Source: Prochlorococcus sp. AG-347-I15
GTDB lineage: Bacteria; Cyanobacteriota; Cyanobacteriia; PCC-6307; Cyanobiaceae
DNA: 64,000 bases
Assembly (NCBI GenBank): GCA_003281585.1
Contig: QCBN01000002.1
Coordinates: forward strand, 124,001 to 188,000
Direction: 5' to 3'
The position numbers and the translations under genes are program-made. Under the pieces are notes generated by a model. It was not told the DNA's origin. It searched no databases and saw nothing but the letters and a program-made list of their open reading frames with translations. Shown here piece by piece: positions 18,931 through 28,682 of this stretch. Numbering within the stretch: the stretch's first letter is position 1; each line of letters begins with the position of its first letter.

Positions 18931-20787
18931 TCAGATATTTGCACCAGCTGCAATTTTTACAAGTCTAACAACTCCTTTTTCTGTTACTTTTTTTGCGATT
19001 TTTATACCCATTTGTTTTGCATAAGGCTCATTTATAATTCGTGGAACTCTTTTTATAAAAATATCAATCGAATAGCCAGGAACTTTTTGTAAAATTTCTA
19101 AAAACTTCCTTAATGGCACTATTTGTATTATGAGATCATTCAAACTGTTAGCTTCATCAGTTGTATTTACTTTGATCGAGCTTGGAAGGTAGTTATTTAA
19201 ATTTTTTAATATTTTTAGACTAAATAAATCTATTTGATTAGTTAATCCCTCAATTATTTCATCTCTAAGAAATCCTCCTTTTGAAGAAAAAAGAAGATTT
19301 ATAACTTCATCCAAAAGTTTTTCTAAATTAAGATTTGTCTGTTTTGCAGCGTTAGAAAGCAGATCCTCTAAGCGGTCCCATTTAAATTTTTTATTATCAA
19401 AAAGCATTTCTTTAAGACTTTCTCTTAGTTGTGGATCAGGATCTTCCATCAACCTTCTTGCAAAATATGGATAAGCCGCACCTAATATTTTAAAGTTTGG
19501 GTCAACGCTTAAAGCAATGCCTTCTAATGTAAGTAATGACCTAATTATCAGCGCATAATAAGGAGGCAACTTGAAAGGAAATTTATACATCACACCAGAC
19601 ATATCATCTGTAACACTTTTGAAATCCATTTTTGAAACCCCTTGTTCAACCGCGTTAATAAAAACATCTTGAAATGCCGGAACTATGGGTTCTAGATTTA
19701 CTTCTTCTGATAAAAATCCTAATTTTACGAAATCTTGAGAAAGTTTATCAAAGTTTTTATTCACCAAATGTACAACGGCTTGTATTAAGCCAGACCTAGA
19801 GTCTCTGGAAACCTCACTCATCATTCCAAAATCTAGATAACATAATCTTCCATCTTTCAGAGCTAATAAATTTCCTGGATGAGGATCAGCATGAAAAAAA
19901 CCATGTTCTAAAAGTTGTTCTAAACTACACTGCACTCCTATATCAATCATTTTGTCTGGATCGATACCTAATTTTTTTACATCTTCTAAATTTGTTAATT
20001 TTGTACCGTCGATCCATTCCATAGTTAATACTCTTCTTGAAGTTATTTCTTTATAAATTTTTGGCACAGCAATCATTTGGTTATGTTTATGCATATTTCT
20101 AAACTTTTCAGCATTTTCAGCCTCATTTAAATAATCCATTTCTTCGAAAACTCTCTTTCCTAATTCATCAATTAATGCTACGAGATCGCTTCTTATCAAT
20201 CCAATATTGTTTTTGAGCCAATAAGCAATATTTCTTACTATGTAAAGATCTAAAGTAATTTGTTCTCTTAAACCTGGTCGTTGAACTTTAACTGCAACAA
20301 CTTCCTCATTCTTTAATTTGGCTTTATGTACTTGTCCCAAAGAAGCTGCAGAAATAGGTTGTTTATCAATTTCTAAAAAAATTTCATCTATCCTAAATCC
20401 TAAATCTTCTTCTATTAATTCCATAGCTTTATCACCGTCAAATCCTGGAAGTTGATCTTGCAATTCAGATAATTCTTCAAGAAGAATCGCTGGAATGATA
20501 TCTGGTCTAGTCGATAAAGCTTGTCCTGCTTTAACAAATGCTGGCCCTAGTTCTACTAATAAATTTGTTAATTCCTTTGCCCTAAATCTTGCTTTAGTTT
20601 CATTCTTTAATCTACCAGTTAAATTATCCCAACCCACAGAAAATATATACGCAAAAATAGGTATAAGTGTTTGCCAAAGTCTTTTTAATAGTCTTTTCGG
20701 GTTTTTTTTGTAGATTTTTGATATCGTATTTGGATCATAATCCAATAGTCCAGATACCTCAATAAAATCAGTAAAATCTTCTTTCAT
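18931..20787 (-). CDS. ABC1/AarF/UbiB family atypical kinase
   Basis: 618 residues. The UbiB-family signature is clear: FVKAGQALSTRPDIIP (KxGQ motif) near residue 95, the Ala-rich loop SAASLGQVHKAKL near 150, the VAVKVQRPG Lys near 170, HADPHPGNLL near 300 and YLDFGMM near 320. A hydrophobic segment near residue 35 (FAYIFSVGW) and the C-terminal amphipathic part suggest membrane association. Family members support quinone or isoprenoid lipid metabolism as ATPases; in plants and cyanobacteria relatives act on plastoquinone or tocopherol homeostasis. The exact substrate here is not known. It is divergent from recN (68 nt). Confidence 0.9.
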   Translation of the reverse strand: MKEDFTDFIEVSGLLDYDPNTISKIYKKNPKRLLKRLWQTLIPIFAYIFSVGWDNLTGRLKNETKARFRAKELTNLLVELGPAFVKAGQALSTRPDIIPAILLEELSELQDQLPGFDGDKAMELIEEDLGFRIDEIFLEIDKQPISAASLGQVHKAKLKNEEVVAVKVQRPGLREQITLDLYIVRNIAYWLKNNIGLIRSDLVALIDELGKRVFEEMDYLNEAENAEKFRNMHKHNQMIAVPKIYKEITSRRVLTMEWIDGTKLTNLEDVKKLGIDPDKMIDIGVQCSLEQLLEHGFFHADPHPGNLLALKDGRLCYLDFGMMSEVSRDSRSGLIQAVVHLVNKNFDKLSQDFVKLGFLSEEVNLEPIVPAFQDVFINAVEQGVSKMDFKSVTDDMSGVMYKFPFKLPPYYALIIRSLLTLEGIALSVDPNFKILGAAYPYFARRLMEDPDPQLRESLKEMLFDNKKFKWDRLEDLLSNAAKQTNLNLEKLLDEVINLLFSSKGGFLRDEIIEGLTNQIDLFSLKILKNLNNYLPSSIKVNTTDEANSLNDLIIQIVPLRKFLEILQKVPGYSIDIFIKRVPRIINEPYAKQMGIKIAKKVTEKGVVRLVKIAAGANI

Positions 20788-20855
20788 AACTTTATATATT
20801 CAAGACCTTTATTTTTTTAAAAAAGAAGTTAATTTTCTTATATGGAAGATTTATC

Positions 20856-22535
20856 ATGCTAATACAATTAAAAATAGAAAATATTGCCTTAATAGAAATT
20901 ATAGAAATTAATTTTGAAAAAGGTTTGAACATCATTACTGGTGATTCTGGTTCAGGAAAATCACTGATATTAGACTGCCTGAATGTTTTATTTGGTGGAA
21001 CTAATATACCTTTAAAGCACTTAATACGTCCAGGAAAAGATTATTGTGCAATCGAGGCAAAATTTTCTTATTCTTTACAAATAAAAAACTGGTTAGTTAT
21101 TAATGGTTTTAAAAGTAGTTCTTCAGTATTAAATATTAAAAGAATATCTTATAGAAAAAATAATAAAGTTTTATCCAAATATAGCCTTAATAATTTATCA
21201 ATTAATAAAAAATTATTAGAAGAACTTGGCCGTTTATTAATAGATTTCGCAGGTCAATCTGATACTTTTTTATTTGATTCTCAAGATCGGAGAAGATTAA
21301 TTATTGATGATTTATGTTCTCAAGAATTTAGAGAAACTAGTACAAAGATTAAAAATTTATGGGGGGAAAGTAAGGTTTTAAAAGAAATGTTGAATGAAAA
21401 AATAGAATTTTGTAGAAAGCAAGAAGAAAATAATTTAGTATTCAAACAAATGTTGAAGACTTTAGAGGATGCAAACTTAGATTCCAGTGAGGAAATCTCA
21501 GATTTGGAGTTACTAGAAAATAAACTTCTAAATAATTTAGAAATTAATAATTCAATTCAATCATCTTTAGATAACTTAAATAATTTCAGTCATGATGAAC
21601 CATCAGTTGCGTCTTTGATAAGGGAATCGATAAAAAATTTAAATAAAATATTAGAGTTTGATTTAAAAATTCAAAAGTTTAGAGAAATTTTATTACATAT
21701 CCAAACTGATGTTGAAAATTTAATTTTTGCTTTAAACTCATATATTCAAGAAATAGATAATGATGAATCTAATCTTTCAGAAGTACAAAAAAGATTATTT
21801 TTTTTAAAAAACTTGGAGAGAAATTTATTACTTGATTTACCCCAACTTATTGAAAAGCGAGATCAATTAAGGACATATTTTCTAAAAAGCGAACAAGATA
21901 ATGAAATTCGTAATATTGAAATTCAAATTAAAAACTTACAAAATAAGTTAAATTCTTTATTTTTTACTCAGTCTATTGAAAGAAAAAAAATTGCTAAACA
22001 GTTACAAGATTCAGTAATTTCAATTTTAAGGGATTTAGGATTAGAAAATGCAAATTTTTCAATTCAAGTTTCCGAATGCAAGCCTTCTAGTGATGGTATT
22101 GATAATATACAATTTCTATTTTCTGCTAATCCTGATCAGAGGCTAGCTCCCTTATCAAGTATTATTTCTGGTGGAGAAATGTCAAGATTCTTATTGGCTA
22201 TAAAATCTAGTATTTCAAAAAAACCTAATACTTTCTTTTTAGATGAAATTGATAATGGTTTAAGTGGTAAATCTTTACTAGCTTTAGTTGAGCTAATTAA
22301 AGTAATATCTAAAGACCAACAGATTTTATGTATTACACATCAGCCTTTTTTAGCTGCTGGAGGATATGCTCATTTTAAAGTTTATAAAGATGTAAGAGAT
22401 GGAATAACCTATACTTCAATATCAAAATTATCGACAAAAAAAGAAAGAAAAAATGAATTAATTGAATTGATTGGAGGAGGTTCTAGCGAAGCAAATGATT
22501 ACGCTTCTAGACTTCTAGATCGAGCAGCTGCATAA
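20856..22535 (+). CDS. recN: DNA repair protein RecN
   Basis: 559 residues. SMC-like ATPase for double-strand break repair. Walker A GDSGSGKSLILD is near residue 29; a long coiled coil spans about 150-370; the ABC signature ISGGEMSRFLLAIK is near 440 and Walker B FFLDEIDNGLSG near 462, followed by the ITHQPFLAA switch His. The middle is rich in Asn, Lys and Leu as usual for AT-rich genomes. It is immediately followed by uvrA (55 nt) on the same strand, making a small repair gene pair. Confidence 0.95.
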   Translation: MLIQLKIENIALIEIIEINFEKGLNIITGDSGSGKSLILDCLNVLFGGTNIPLKHLIRPGKDYCAIEAKFSYSLQIKNWLVINGFKSSSSVLNIKRISYRKNNKVLSKYSLNNLSINKKLLEELGRLLIDFAGQSDTFLFDSQDRRRLIIDDLCSQEFRETSTKIKNLWGESKVLKEMLNEKIEFCRKQEENNLVFKQMLKTLEDANLDSSEEISDLELLENKLLNNLEINNSIQSSLDNLNNFSHDEPSVASLIRESIKNLNKILEFDLKIQKFREILLHIQTDVENLIFALNSYIQEIDNDESNLSEVQKRLFFLKNLERNLLLDLPQLIEKRDQLRTYFLKSEQDNEIRNIEIQIKNLQNKLNSLFFTQSIERKKIAKQLQDSVISILRDLGLENANFSIQVSECKPSSDGIDNIQFLFSANPDQRLAPLSSIISGGEMSRFLLAIKSSISKKPNTFFLDEIDNGLSGKSLLALVELIKVISKDQQILCITHQPFLAAGGYAHFKVYKDVRDGITYTSISKLSTKKERKNELIELIGGGSSEANDYASRLLDRAAA

Positions 22536-22590
22536 AATACAAAAAATTCCACTATAATATCTTTTTTAAAACCATAATAAAGAATTAAAA

Positions 22591-25494
22591 ATGGTTAAAA
22601 ATATTCTTAATAGTTTTGATGAAGATAATTCAATAAATATTAGAGGAGCTCGTCAGCATAACTTAAAGAATATTGATCTCTCTTTGCCAAGGAATAAATT
22701 TATAGTTTTTACAGGTGTGAGTGGAAGTGGTAAAAGTTCTTTGGCATTTGATACAATTTTTGCGGAGGGCCAAAGAAGATATGTTGAGAGCCTTTCGGCA
22801 TATGCAAGGCAATTTTTGGGTCAAGTAGATAAGCCAGATGTTGACAATATTGAGGGCTTATCACCTGCCATTTCCATTGATCAAAAATCTACAAGTCATA
22901 ATCCTCGATCAACAGTTGGAACAGTAACAGAGATACAGGACTATCTAAGATTATTGTTTGGACGTGCTGGTGAGCCACATTGTCATCACTGTGGGATTCC
23001 AATTGCGCCTCAAACAATAGATGAAATGGTTGATCAAATTCTTCTCTTACCAGAAGGAACAAGGTACCAATTGTTGGCTCCTGTAGTAAGAGGGAAGAAA
23101 GGAACACATACAAAATTAATCAGTGGACTAGCCGCTGAGGGATTTGCGAGGGTAAGAATCAACGGCGAGGTAAGAGAACTTTCTGACAGTATTGAACTAG
23201 ATAAAAATCAAATTCATAATGTTGAGGTGGTAGTTGATAGATTAATTTCAAGAGAAGGAATCCAAGAAAGATTAAATGATTCTTTACAAACTTGCCTAAA
23301 AAGAGGCGATGGGTTGGCAATAGTAGAAGTTGTTCCAAAAAAAGGGGAAAACTTACCTCCTAACTTAGAAAGAGAAAAACTTTACTCAGAAAACTATGCA
23401 TGTCCTGTACATGGTTCAATTGTAGATGAACTCTCTCCTAGATTATTTTCTTTTAATAGTCCATATGGCGCCTGTCCAGACTGTCATGGGATTGGTTATT
23501 TAAAAAAATTTACTGCAGATAGAGTGATACCAGATAAAACATTACCTGTTTATGCTGCAATAGCCCCTTGGAGTGAAAAAGATAATACCTATTACTTTTC
23601 TCTACTTTATTCCGTAGGACAAGCATATGGATTTGAATTAAAAACTCCTTGGAAAGATTTAAGTGATGTGCAAAAAAAAGTTCTACTCTTGGGATCAGAT
23701 AAACCAATATTAATTCAGGCTGATAGTCGTTTTAAAACTTCTAGTGGTTTTGAAAGACCCTTCGAGGGAATTTTACCAATATTAGAAAGGCAACTTAATG
23801 AAGCAAATGGAGAATCAATTAAACAAAAATTAGAAAAGTACTTAGAGTTAGTTCCATGTAAGACATGTTCTGGAAAAAGATTAAGACCTGAGGCTTTGGC
23901 CGTTAAGCTTGGTCCATATAACATTACAGATTTAACTTCTATAAGCGTATCTGAAACTCTAACTCATATAGAGCGTATTATGGGATTAGATAATACTAAG
24001 AATGAAAAAATATCATTGTCGGAAAAACAAAAGCAGATAGGTGAATTGGTTTTAAAAGAGATTCGTTTACGTTTGAAGTTTTTAATTAATGTCGGTCTAG
24101 ATTATTTAACTCTAGATAGACCAGCCATGACATTGTCTGGTGGAGAAGCTCAGCGTATTAGATTAGCTACGCAAATAGGTGCAGGCCTTACTGGTGTTCT
24201 ATATGTATTAGATGAACCCAGTATTGGTTTACATCAGAGAGATAATGACAGATTATTAGAAACATTAAAAAGCTTAAGAGATCTTGGCAACACTTTAGTT
24301 GTTGTTGAGCATGATGAAGATACTATGAAATCTGCCGATTACTTAGTAGATATTGGTCCAGGTGCAGGTGTTTATGGTGGGGAAATCATTGCTAAAGGAT
24401 CATATCAAGATGTCTTGAAATCAGAGAGGTCATTAACTGGGGCTTATCTTAGTGGTAGGAAGTCGATTCCTACTCCAAAAGAACGTAGATCATCTTTTAA
24501 AAAGAGTTTAATTTTAAAAAATTGCTCAAAAAATAATTTAAAGAATATATCCGTAGAATTTCCATTAGGAAGATTAGTATCTGTAACTGGTGTTAGCGGC
24601 AGTGGAAAAAGTACCTTGATAAATGAATTGCTTCACCCTGCTTTGTGTCATTCTCTAGGATTAAAAGTTCCTTTTCCTCAAGGAGTAAAAGAGTTAAAGG
24701 GTATAAAGGCAATAGATAAAGTTATTGTTATTGACCAATCTCCAATAGGAAGAACACCAAGATCAAACCCTGCCACTTATACAGGTGCTTTTGATCCTAT
24801 AAGGCAGATATTCACTGCCACAGTGGAAGCAAAAGCAAGAGGTTACCAGGCTGGTCAATTTAGTTTTAATGTGAAAGGAGGAAGATGTGAAGCTTGTAAA
24901 GGCCAGGGAGTTAATGTCATCGAAATGAATTTCTTACCTGATGTGTATGTTCAATGTGAAGTTTGTAAAGGAGCTCGCTTTAACAGGGAAACTCTTCAAG
25001 TTAAATATAAAGGTTTTACTATATCTGACGTTTTAGAAATGACTGTTGAACAAGCCGCAAATACTTTTTCTGCTATACCTCAAGCTGCTGATAGATTATC
25101 TACATTAGTAGATGTCGGCCTAGGTTATGTCAAATTAGGCCAACCTGCCCCTACATTATCTGGAGGAGAGGCTCAAAGAGTTAAGTTAGCCACAGAATTA
25201 TCTAAAAGGGCTACTGGAAAAACTTTGTATTTGATTGATGAACCAACTACAGGTCTAAGTTTTTATGACGTTCATAAACTAATGGATGTTATACAACGTT
25301 TGGTAGATAAAGGGAATTCTGTAGTTGTGATTGAACACAACTTAGATGTAATCAGATGCTCTGATTGGATTATTGATTTAGGACCTGATGGAGGAGATAA
25401 AGGCGGAGAAATAATAGCAGAAGGTATTCCTGAAGATGTAGCCAAACATCCCACAAGTCACACAGCAAGATATCTTAAAAAAGTTCTCACATGA
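22591..25494 (+). CDS. uvrA: Excinuclease ABC subunit A
   Basis: 967 residues, full length. UvrA recognises bulky lesions and UV photoproducts in nucleotide excision repair, with UvrB and UvrC encoded elsewhere. Two ABC ATPase halves: Walker A GVSGSGKSSLAFD near residue 43 and GVSGSGKSTLINE near 670; signatures TLSGGEAQRIRLA near 510 and TLSGGEAQRVKLA near 855. Zinc-finger Cys pairs are CHHCG near 130, CPDCHG near 293 and CEACKG with CEVCKG near 765 and 787. The sequence is more GC-rich than its neighbours because of strong protein conservation. Confidence 0.98.
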   Translation: MVKNILNSFDEDNSINIRGARQHNLKNIDLSLPRNKFIVFTGVSGSGKSSLAFDTIFAEGQRRYVESLSAYARQFLGQVDKPDVDNIEGLSPAISIDQKSTSHNPRSTVGTVTEIQDYLRLLFGRAGEPHCHHCGIPIAPQTIDEMVDQILLLPEGTRYQLLAPVVRGKKGTHTKLISGLAAEGFARVRINGEVRELSDSIELDKNQIHNVEVVVDRLISREGIQERLNDSLQTCLKRGDGLAIVEVVPKKGENLPPNLEREKLYSENYACPVHGSIVDELSPRLFSFNSPYGACPDCHGIGYLKKFTADRVIPDKTLPVYAAIAPWSEKDNTYYFSLLYSVGQAYGFELKTPWKDLSDVQKKVLLLGSDKPILIQADSRFKTSSGFERPFEGILPILERQLNEANGESIKQKLEKYLELVPCKTCSGKRLRPEALAVKLGPYNITDLTSISVSETLTHIERIMGLDNTKNEKISLSEKQKQIGELVLKEIRLRLKFLINVGLDYLTLDRPAMTLSGGEAQRIRLATQIGAGLTGVLYVLDEPSIGLHQRDNDRLLETLKSLRDLGNTLVVVEHDEDTMKSADYLVDIGPGAGVYGGEIIAKGSYQDVLKSERSLTGAYLSGRKSIPTPKERRSSFKKSLILKNCSKNNLKNISVEFPLGRLVSVTGVSGSGKSTLINELLHPALCHSLGLKVPFPQGVKELKGIKAIDKVIVIDQSPIGRTPRSNPATYTGAFDPIRQIFTATVEAKARGYQAGQFSFNVKGGRCEACKGQGVNVIEMNFLPDVYVQCEVCKGARFNRETLQVKYKGFTISDVLEMTVEQAANTFSAIPQAADRLSTLVDVGLGYVKLGQPAPTLSGGEAQRVKLATELSKRATGKTLYLIDEPTTGLSFYDVHKLMDVIQRLVDKGNSVVVIEHNLDVIRCSDWIIDLGPDGGDKGGEIIAEGIPEDVAKHPTSHTARYLKKVLT

Positions 25495-25520
25495 GAAATC
25501 TTTGTTGTATTTCTTTTTAT
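25494..25520 (+). terminator. Possible weak terminator after uvrA
   Basis: AGAAAT (25494-25499) pairs with ATTTCT (25509-25514) over a 9-nt loop and is followed by a T-rich stretch. The stem is only 6 bp and AT-rich and starts at the last base of the stop codon. The rest of the 201-nt gap to 25695 is AT-rich, with no ORF or RNA gene that I can recognise. Confidence 0.3.
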
Positions 25521-25681
25521 TTTCACGTATCTGAATAAAACCAAATTCTTTTTTATAAAGGTATAAATCTAGTCTGCATAAGCTTTTTTAAAAATTTTTA
25601 AATTAAAAAAATTTAAAATCATAATGGTTTCTTAATATTTCCTGTCGAAATTCAGTTTATTTGTATTAGAGGCGGTTGATT

Positions 25682-25686
25682 GGAGG
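25682..25686 (+). promoter_or_regulatory. Strong Shine-Dalgarno GGAGG before the sucrose-phosphate synthase
   Basis: GGAGG is placed 9 nt upstream of the ATG at 25696 and fixes that start. Most other starts in this window have no clear SD, so this gene is probably efficiently translated. Confidence 0.7.
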
Positions 25687-25695
25687 CTTTGCTGG

Positions 25696-27102
25696 ATGAG
25701 ATTTAAATTTTTACATTTACATTTACATGGTCTTATACGCTCTAAAAATCTTGAATTAGGTAAGGATGCAGATACAGGAGGGCAAACACAATATGTTTTA
25801 GAGTTAGTTAAAAGTTTGGCTAATACTGCAGAAGTTGACGAAGTAGATTTAGTCACTCGTTTAATTAATGACCCTAGAGTAGATAATGACTATTCACAAG
25901 AAGAAGAATTTGTAGAACCTGGTGTTAGGATTTTAAGATTTCCATTTGGACCTGCTAAATATTTAAGAAAGGAATTACTTTGGCCATATTTAGATCACTT
26001 AGCAGAAAATCTTATGCTTTATTATAAAAAAAATAAAAAGCCACATTTTATTCATGCACATTATGCGGATGCTGGATATGTTGGTGCCAAACTCAGCAAA
26101 TCCTTAAACGTTCCACTAATTTTTACTGGTCATTCATTAGGAAGAGAAAAACAGAGGAAATTGCTTGATACTGGTCTAACAATTAATCAAATAGAAAAGC
26201 TTTATTTTATAAGTAAAAGAATTGAGGCAGAAGAAAAAGTATTAAAGTCTGCAGATATTGTTGTTACAAGCACTATACAAGAGTCAGTTTATCAATATTC
26301 TCAATATTCTTCTTTTTCACCTAACAAAGCAAAAGTCATTCCACCTGGTGTTGATCATAATAAGTTTCATTGCATAAACTCTACAACTGAGACTGCTGAA
26401 ATTGACAACATGATGAAACCTTTTCTTAAGGATTCTACTAAACCCCCATTATTGACTATTTCTAGAGCTGTTCGAAGAAAAAATATTCCGTCTTTGATTG
26501 AGGCATACGGAAAATCTGAAAAATTGAAAAGAAAAACTAATTTAATTTTGATTTTGGGTTGTCGAGATAGTACTTCAAAACTTGAACCTCAACAGAAAGA
26601 TGTATTTCATAATATTTTTGAAATGATTGATAAATATAATTTGTATGGGAAGGTAGCTTATCCAAAAAAGCATCTTCCAAGTCAAATACCTGCTTTATAT
26701 AGGTGGGCTGCTAGTAGAGGTGGTGTGTTTGTAAATCCTGCTTTAACAGAGCCTTTTGGCTTAACTCTCCTTGAAGCTTCGTCATGCGGATTGCCTATAA
26801 TATCAACCAATGATGGAGGGCCAAAAGAAATTCACTCAAAATGTGAAAATGGACTTCTAGTAGATGTTACTGATATTAATAAGCTGAAAGTTGTTCTCGA
26901 AAAAGGGGTTTTTAATAAAAAGTGGAAATTATGGAGTAGAAATGGAATTGAAGGTGTTAATAGGCATTTTAGTTGGAACACTCATGTACGTAATTATTTA
27001 TCAATACTCACAGAAGAGTTTTTAAGTTCAAATAATTATTCTTCGTCTGATATTAAGCAAAGTTGTTTAAAAGGGAGTTCTTCACTTATAAAACCCCATT
27101 GA
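25696..27102 (+). CDS. Sucrose-phosphate synthase-like glycosyltransferase (GT4), single domain
   Basis: 468 residues. Family GT4 glycosyltransferase that joins UDP- or ADP-glucose to fructose-6-phosphate; sucrose and glucosylglycerate are compatible solutes in Prochlorococcus. LHLHGLIRSKNLELGKDADTGGQTQYV near residues 5-35 (shown in part) is characteristic of SPS, HAHYADAGY is near 120, TGHSLGREK near 145 and the EX7E motif EPFGLTLLE near 352. There is no C-terminal phosphatase-like HAD domain, so it is the unidomain form and a separate phosphatase would be needed. A GGAGG ribosome-binding site (25682-25686) lies 9 nt before the ATG. Its last 22 codons overlap an antisense gene. Confidence 0.88.
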   Translation: MRFKFLHLHLHGLIRSKNLELGKDADTGGQTQYVLELVKSLANTAEVDEVDLVTRLINDPRVDNDYSQEEEFVEPGVRILRFPFGPAKYLRKELLWPYLDHLAENLMLYYKKNKKPHFIHAHYADAGYVGAKLSKSLNVPLIFTGHSLGREKQRKLLDTGLTINQIEKLYFISKRIEAEEKVLKSADIVVTSTIQESVYQYSQYSSFSPNKAKVIPPGVDHNKFHCINSTTETAEIDNMMKPFLKDSTKPPLLTISRAVRRKNIPSLIEAYGKSEKLKRKTNLILILGCRDSTSKLEPQQKDVFHNIFEMIDKYNLYGKVAYPKKHLPSQIPALYRWAASRGGVFVNPALTEPFGLTLLEASSCGLPIISTNDGGPKEIHSKCENGLLVDVTDINKLKVVLEKGVFNKKWKLWSRNGIEGVNRHFSWNTHVRNYLSILTEEFLSSNNYSSSDIKQSCLKGSSSLIKPH

Positions 27103-27281
27103 TCAAATACTTTAGGATCATGGTGAAGAATTAATTGGTTATTATGAGTTTTCTTGAGTTTGAAGCCTTTCTTAGATAGTTTTTTCATTAAATTAGCAGT
27201 TTCTTCAAATCTTGATGCCATAGCATCAAGACTAGAGCAATCACTTGTTAATCCATTATCTTTCCATGTAAAAAAACTCAT
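27036..27281 (-). CDS. Small conserved picocyanobacterial protein
   Basis: 81 residues beginning MSFFTWKDNGLTSD. I recall similar short proteins in marine Synechococcus and Prochlorococcus with the same N-terminus and an FxxWGFxSEExPF-type C-terminus, but the family has no known function. The middle (SSLDAMASRFEETANLMKK) looks helical and polar; there is no signal peptide or Cys motif. It converges with the sucrose-phosphate synthase and overlaps it by 67 nt, including the conserved DQWGFISEELPFKQL part. It sits 9 nt after the mraY stop region as the reader moves left, on the same strand as mraY, so it may be co-transcribed. Confidence 0.7.
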   Translation of the reverse strand: MSFFTWKDNGLTSDCSSLDAMASRFEETANLMKKLSKKGFKLKKTHNNQLILHHDPKVFDQWGFISEELPFKQLCLISDEE

Positions 27282-27290
27282 AACAAATTT

Positions 27291-28367
27291 CTAAAGCTTA
27301 ATTTTTAAAACTATACCTAAAATTACAAGTAAAATGTTGATTTTCCAGAAATTTTCAACTATTTTTTTCTCCCTAACTCCTTTAAGTTCAAAATGGTGGT
27401 GTAACGGAGCCATTAAAAATATGCGTTTACCTCTGTGAAATAATTTTTTTGTAATTTTAAAAAACCCTACTTGAAGAATTACTGATAAAGATTCAATAAT
27501 AAATATTCCTGAGAAAATAGATAATGTAAAAACGCTATTAGTTAATAAAGCTATAGAACCCATGATTGCACCAATACTTAAGGATCCTGTGTCACCCATA
27601 AATATTTTTGCAGGATAACTATTGTATTTAAGAAATCCAAAACACATACCGGACATTGAATAACATAAGATACAAAAAACAAAAAGCTCTTGTTGTTCTT
27701 TCATTAATATTTCTGTTCCTAATCCAAAAAAGACAATCCCACTGCATCCAGCTGCTAATCCATCTAGTCCGTCAGTCAAATTTACTGAATTACTTATGCC
27801 AACTAGTACTAAAAAAGAAATGGGAAATATCAATATATTTGTATCTATTTCCCAAGATTCAGAAATTATGATTGATGGATTTATTAAGTGGTTTTCATAA
27901 GCTAAAAATATAAAAATTATTGAGATAATACTTTGTAAAAAGAATTTTTCTTTTGGTTTTAATCCAGTATTTTTTTTGTTTTTAATGCTCAAGTAATCAT
28001 CTAAAAAGCCTATTAAAAAGAAACCAAAAATAATAAAAAATAGTAGCAATAATTTCGGAGAATTTAAATTTATAGTTATTATTAAAAGAAAAATTAAGAA
28101 TGGAATTATCATAAAAATTCCACCCATTGTTGGGGTATCAATTTTTTTAAAGTGATTAACTGGACCTTCAGTTCTAATATTTTGAAGTAAATTTAATTTT
28201 TTTATTATCTTTAGGCCATTTTTTGTTATAAATAAAGAAATAAAAAAGAATAATGAATAAATCCCAATACAAATAAAACTATTAAAAAAATAGGAGGTAA
28301 CTATTAAAGCAAAAGTATTTAATATTAATAACGATTTAAAGTTAAAATTTTTAATCTTCCCAATCAT
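27291..28367 (-). CDS. mraY: Phospho-N-acetylmuramoyl-pentapeptide transferase
   Basis: 358 residues, integral membrane enzyme that makes lipid I from UDP-MurNAc-pentapeptide and undecaprenyl phosphate. About ten hydrophobic helices can be traced. Catalytic motifs: FLDDYLSIKNKKNTGLKPKEK near residue 120 (DDxxK type, shown in part), NSVNLTDGLDGLAAG near 192, GDTGSLSIGA near 260 and the cytoplasmic APLHHHFELKG near 322, which is diagnostic for MraY. It overlaps the end of the DUF3134 gene by 17 nt. The sequence is strongly AT- and Ile/Phe-rich like other membrane genes here. Confidence 0.95.
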   Translation of the reverse strand: MIGKIKNFNFKSLLILNTFALIVTSYFFNSFICIGIYSLFFFISLFITKNGLKIIKKLNLLQNIRTEGPVNHFKKIDTPTMGGIFMIIPFLIFLLIITINLNSPKLLLLFFIIFGFFLIGFLDDYLSIKNKKNTGLKPKEKFFLQSIISIIFIFLAYENHLINPSIIISESWEIDTNILIFPISFLVLVGISNSVNLTDGLDGLAAGCSGIVFFGLGTEILMKEQQELFVFCILCYSMSGMCFGFLKYNSYPAKIFMGDTGSLSIGAIMGSIALLTNSVFTLSIFSGIFIIESLSVILQVGFFKITKKLFHRGKRIFLMAPLHHHFELKGVREKKIVENFWKINILLVILGIVLKIKL

Positions 28368-28629
28368 CTTCTGATGGGTCTTCTTCAGTTTTATAATCTT
28401 CCTTTTCTCCCATTAGTGCTGAAAGTTCTTCTTCTTCAATAGTACTAATTTCTTGTGAATCTCCTTCGTTTTCAGTAACAAGTCTTCCTGTACTTTCAAG
28501 CCAAGATAGTAAATCTGGTTCATCTCTTAATGGCAAAACAGGAGCTGGATCATCTCTGTGGTAGCACGTTAAAGCAGGGTTAACTTCAGAAATTTCGTCC
28601 AATCTAATTTTTAGTGTATTTGTGTCCAT
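28351..28629 (-). CDS. DUF3134 family protein
   Basis: 92 residues, small and acidic. The core NPALTCYHRDDPAPVLPLRD followed by EPDLLSWLESTGRLV matches the cyanobacterial DUF3134 family; the last 35 residues are mostly Glu and Asp. Function unknown. The gene precedes mraY on the minus strand with a 17-nt overlap, so the pair is probably co-transcribed and translationally coupled, a hint of a link with cell wall or simply compaction. Confidence 0.85.
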   Translation of the reverse strand: MDTNTLKIRLDEISEVNPALTCYHRDDPAPVLPLRDEPDLLSWLESTGRLVTENEGDSQEISTIEEEELSALMGEKEDYKTEEDPSEDDWED

Positions 28630-28682
28630 TAAGGTTTATGCTCTATATATAAGATAATACATAATGATGCACACGAAAAACT

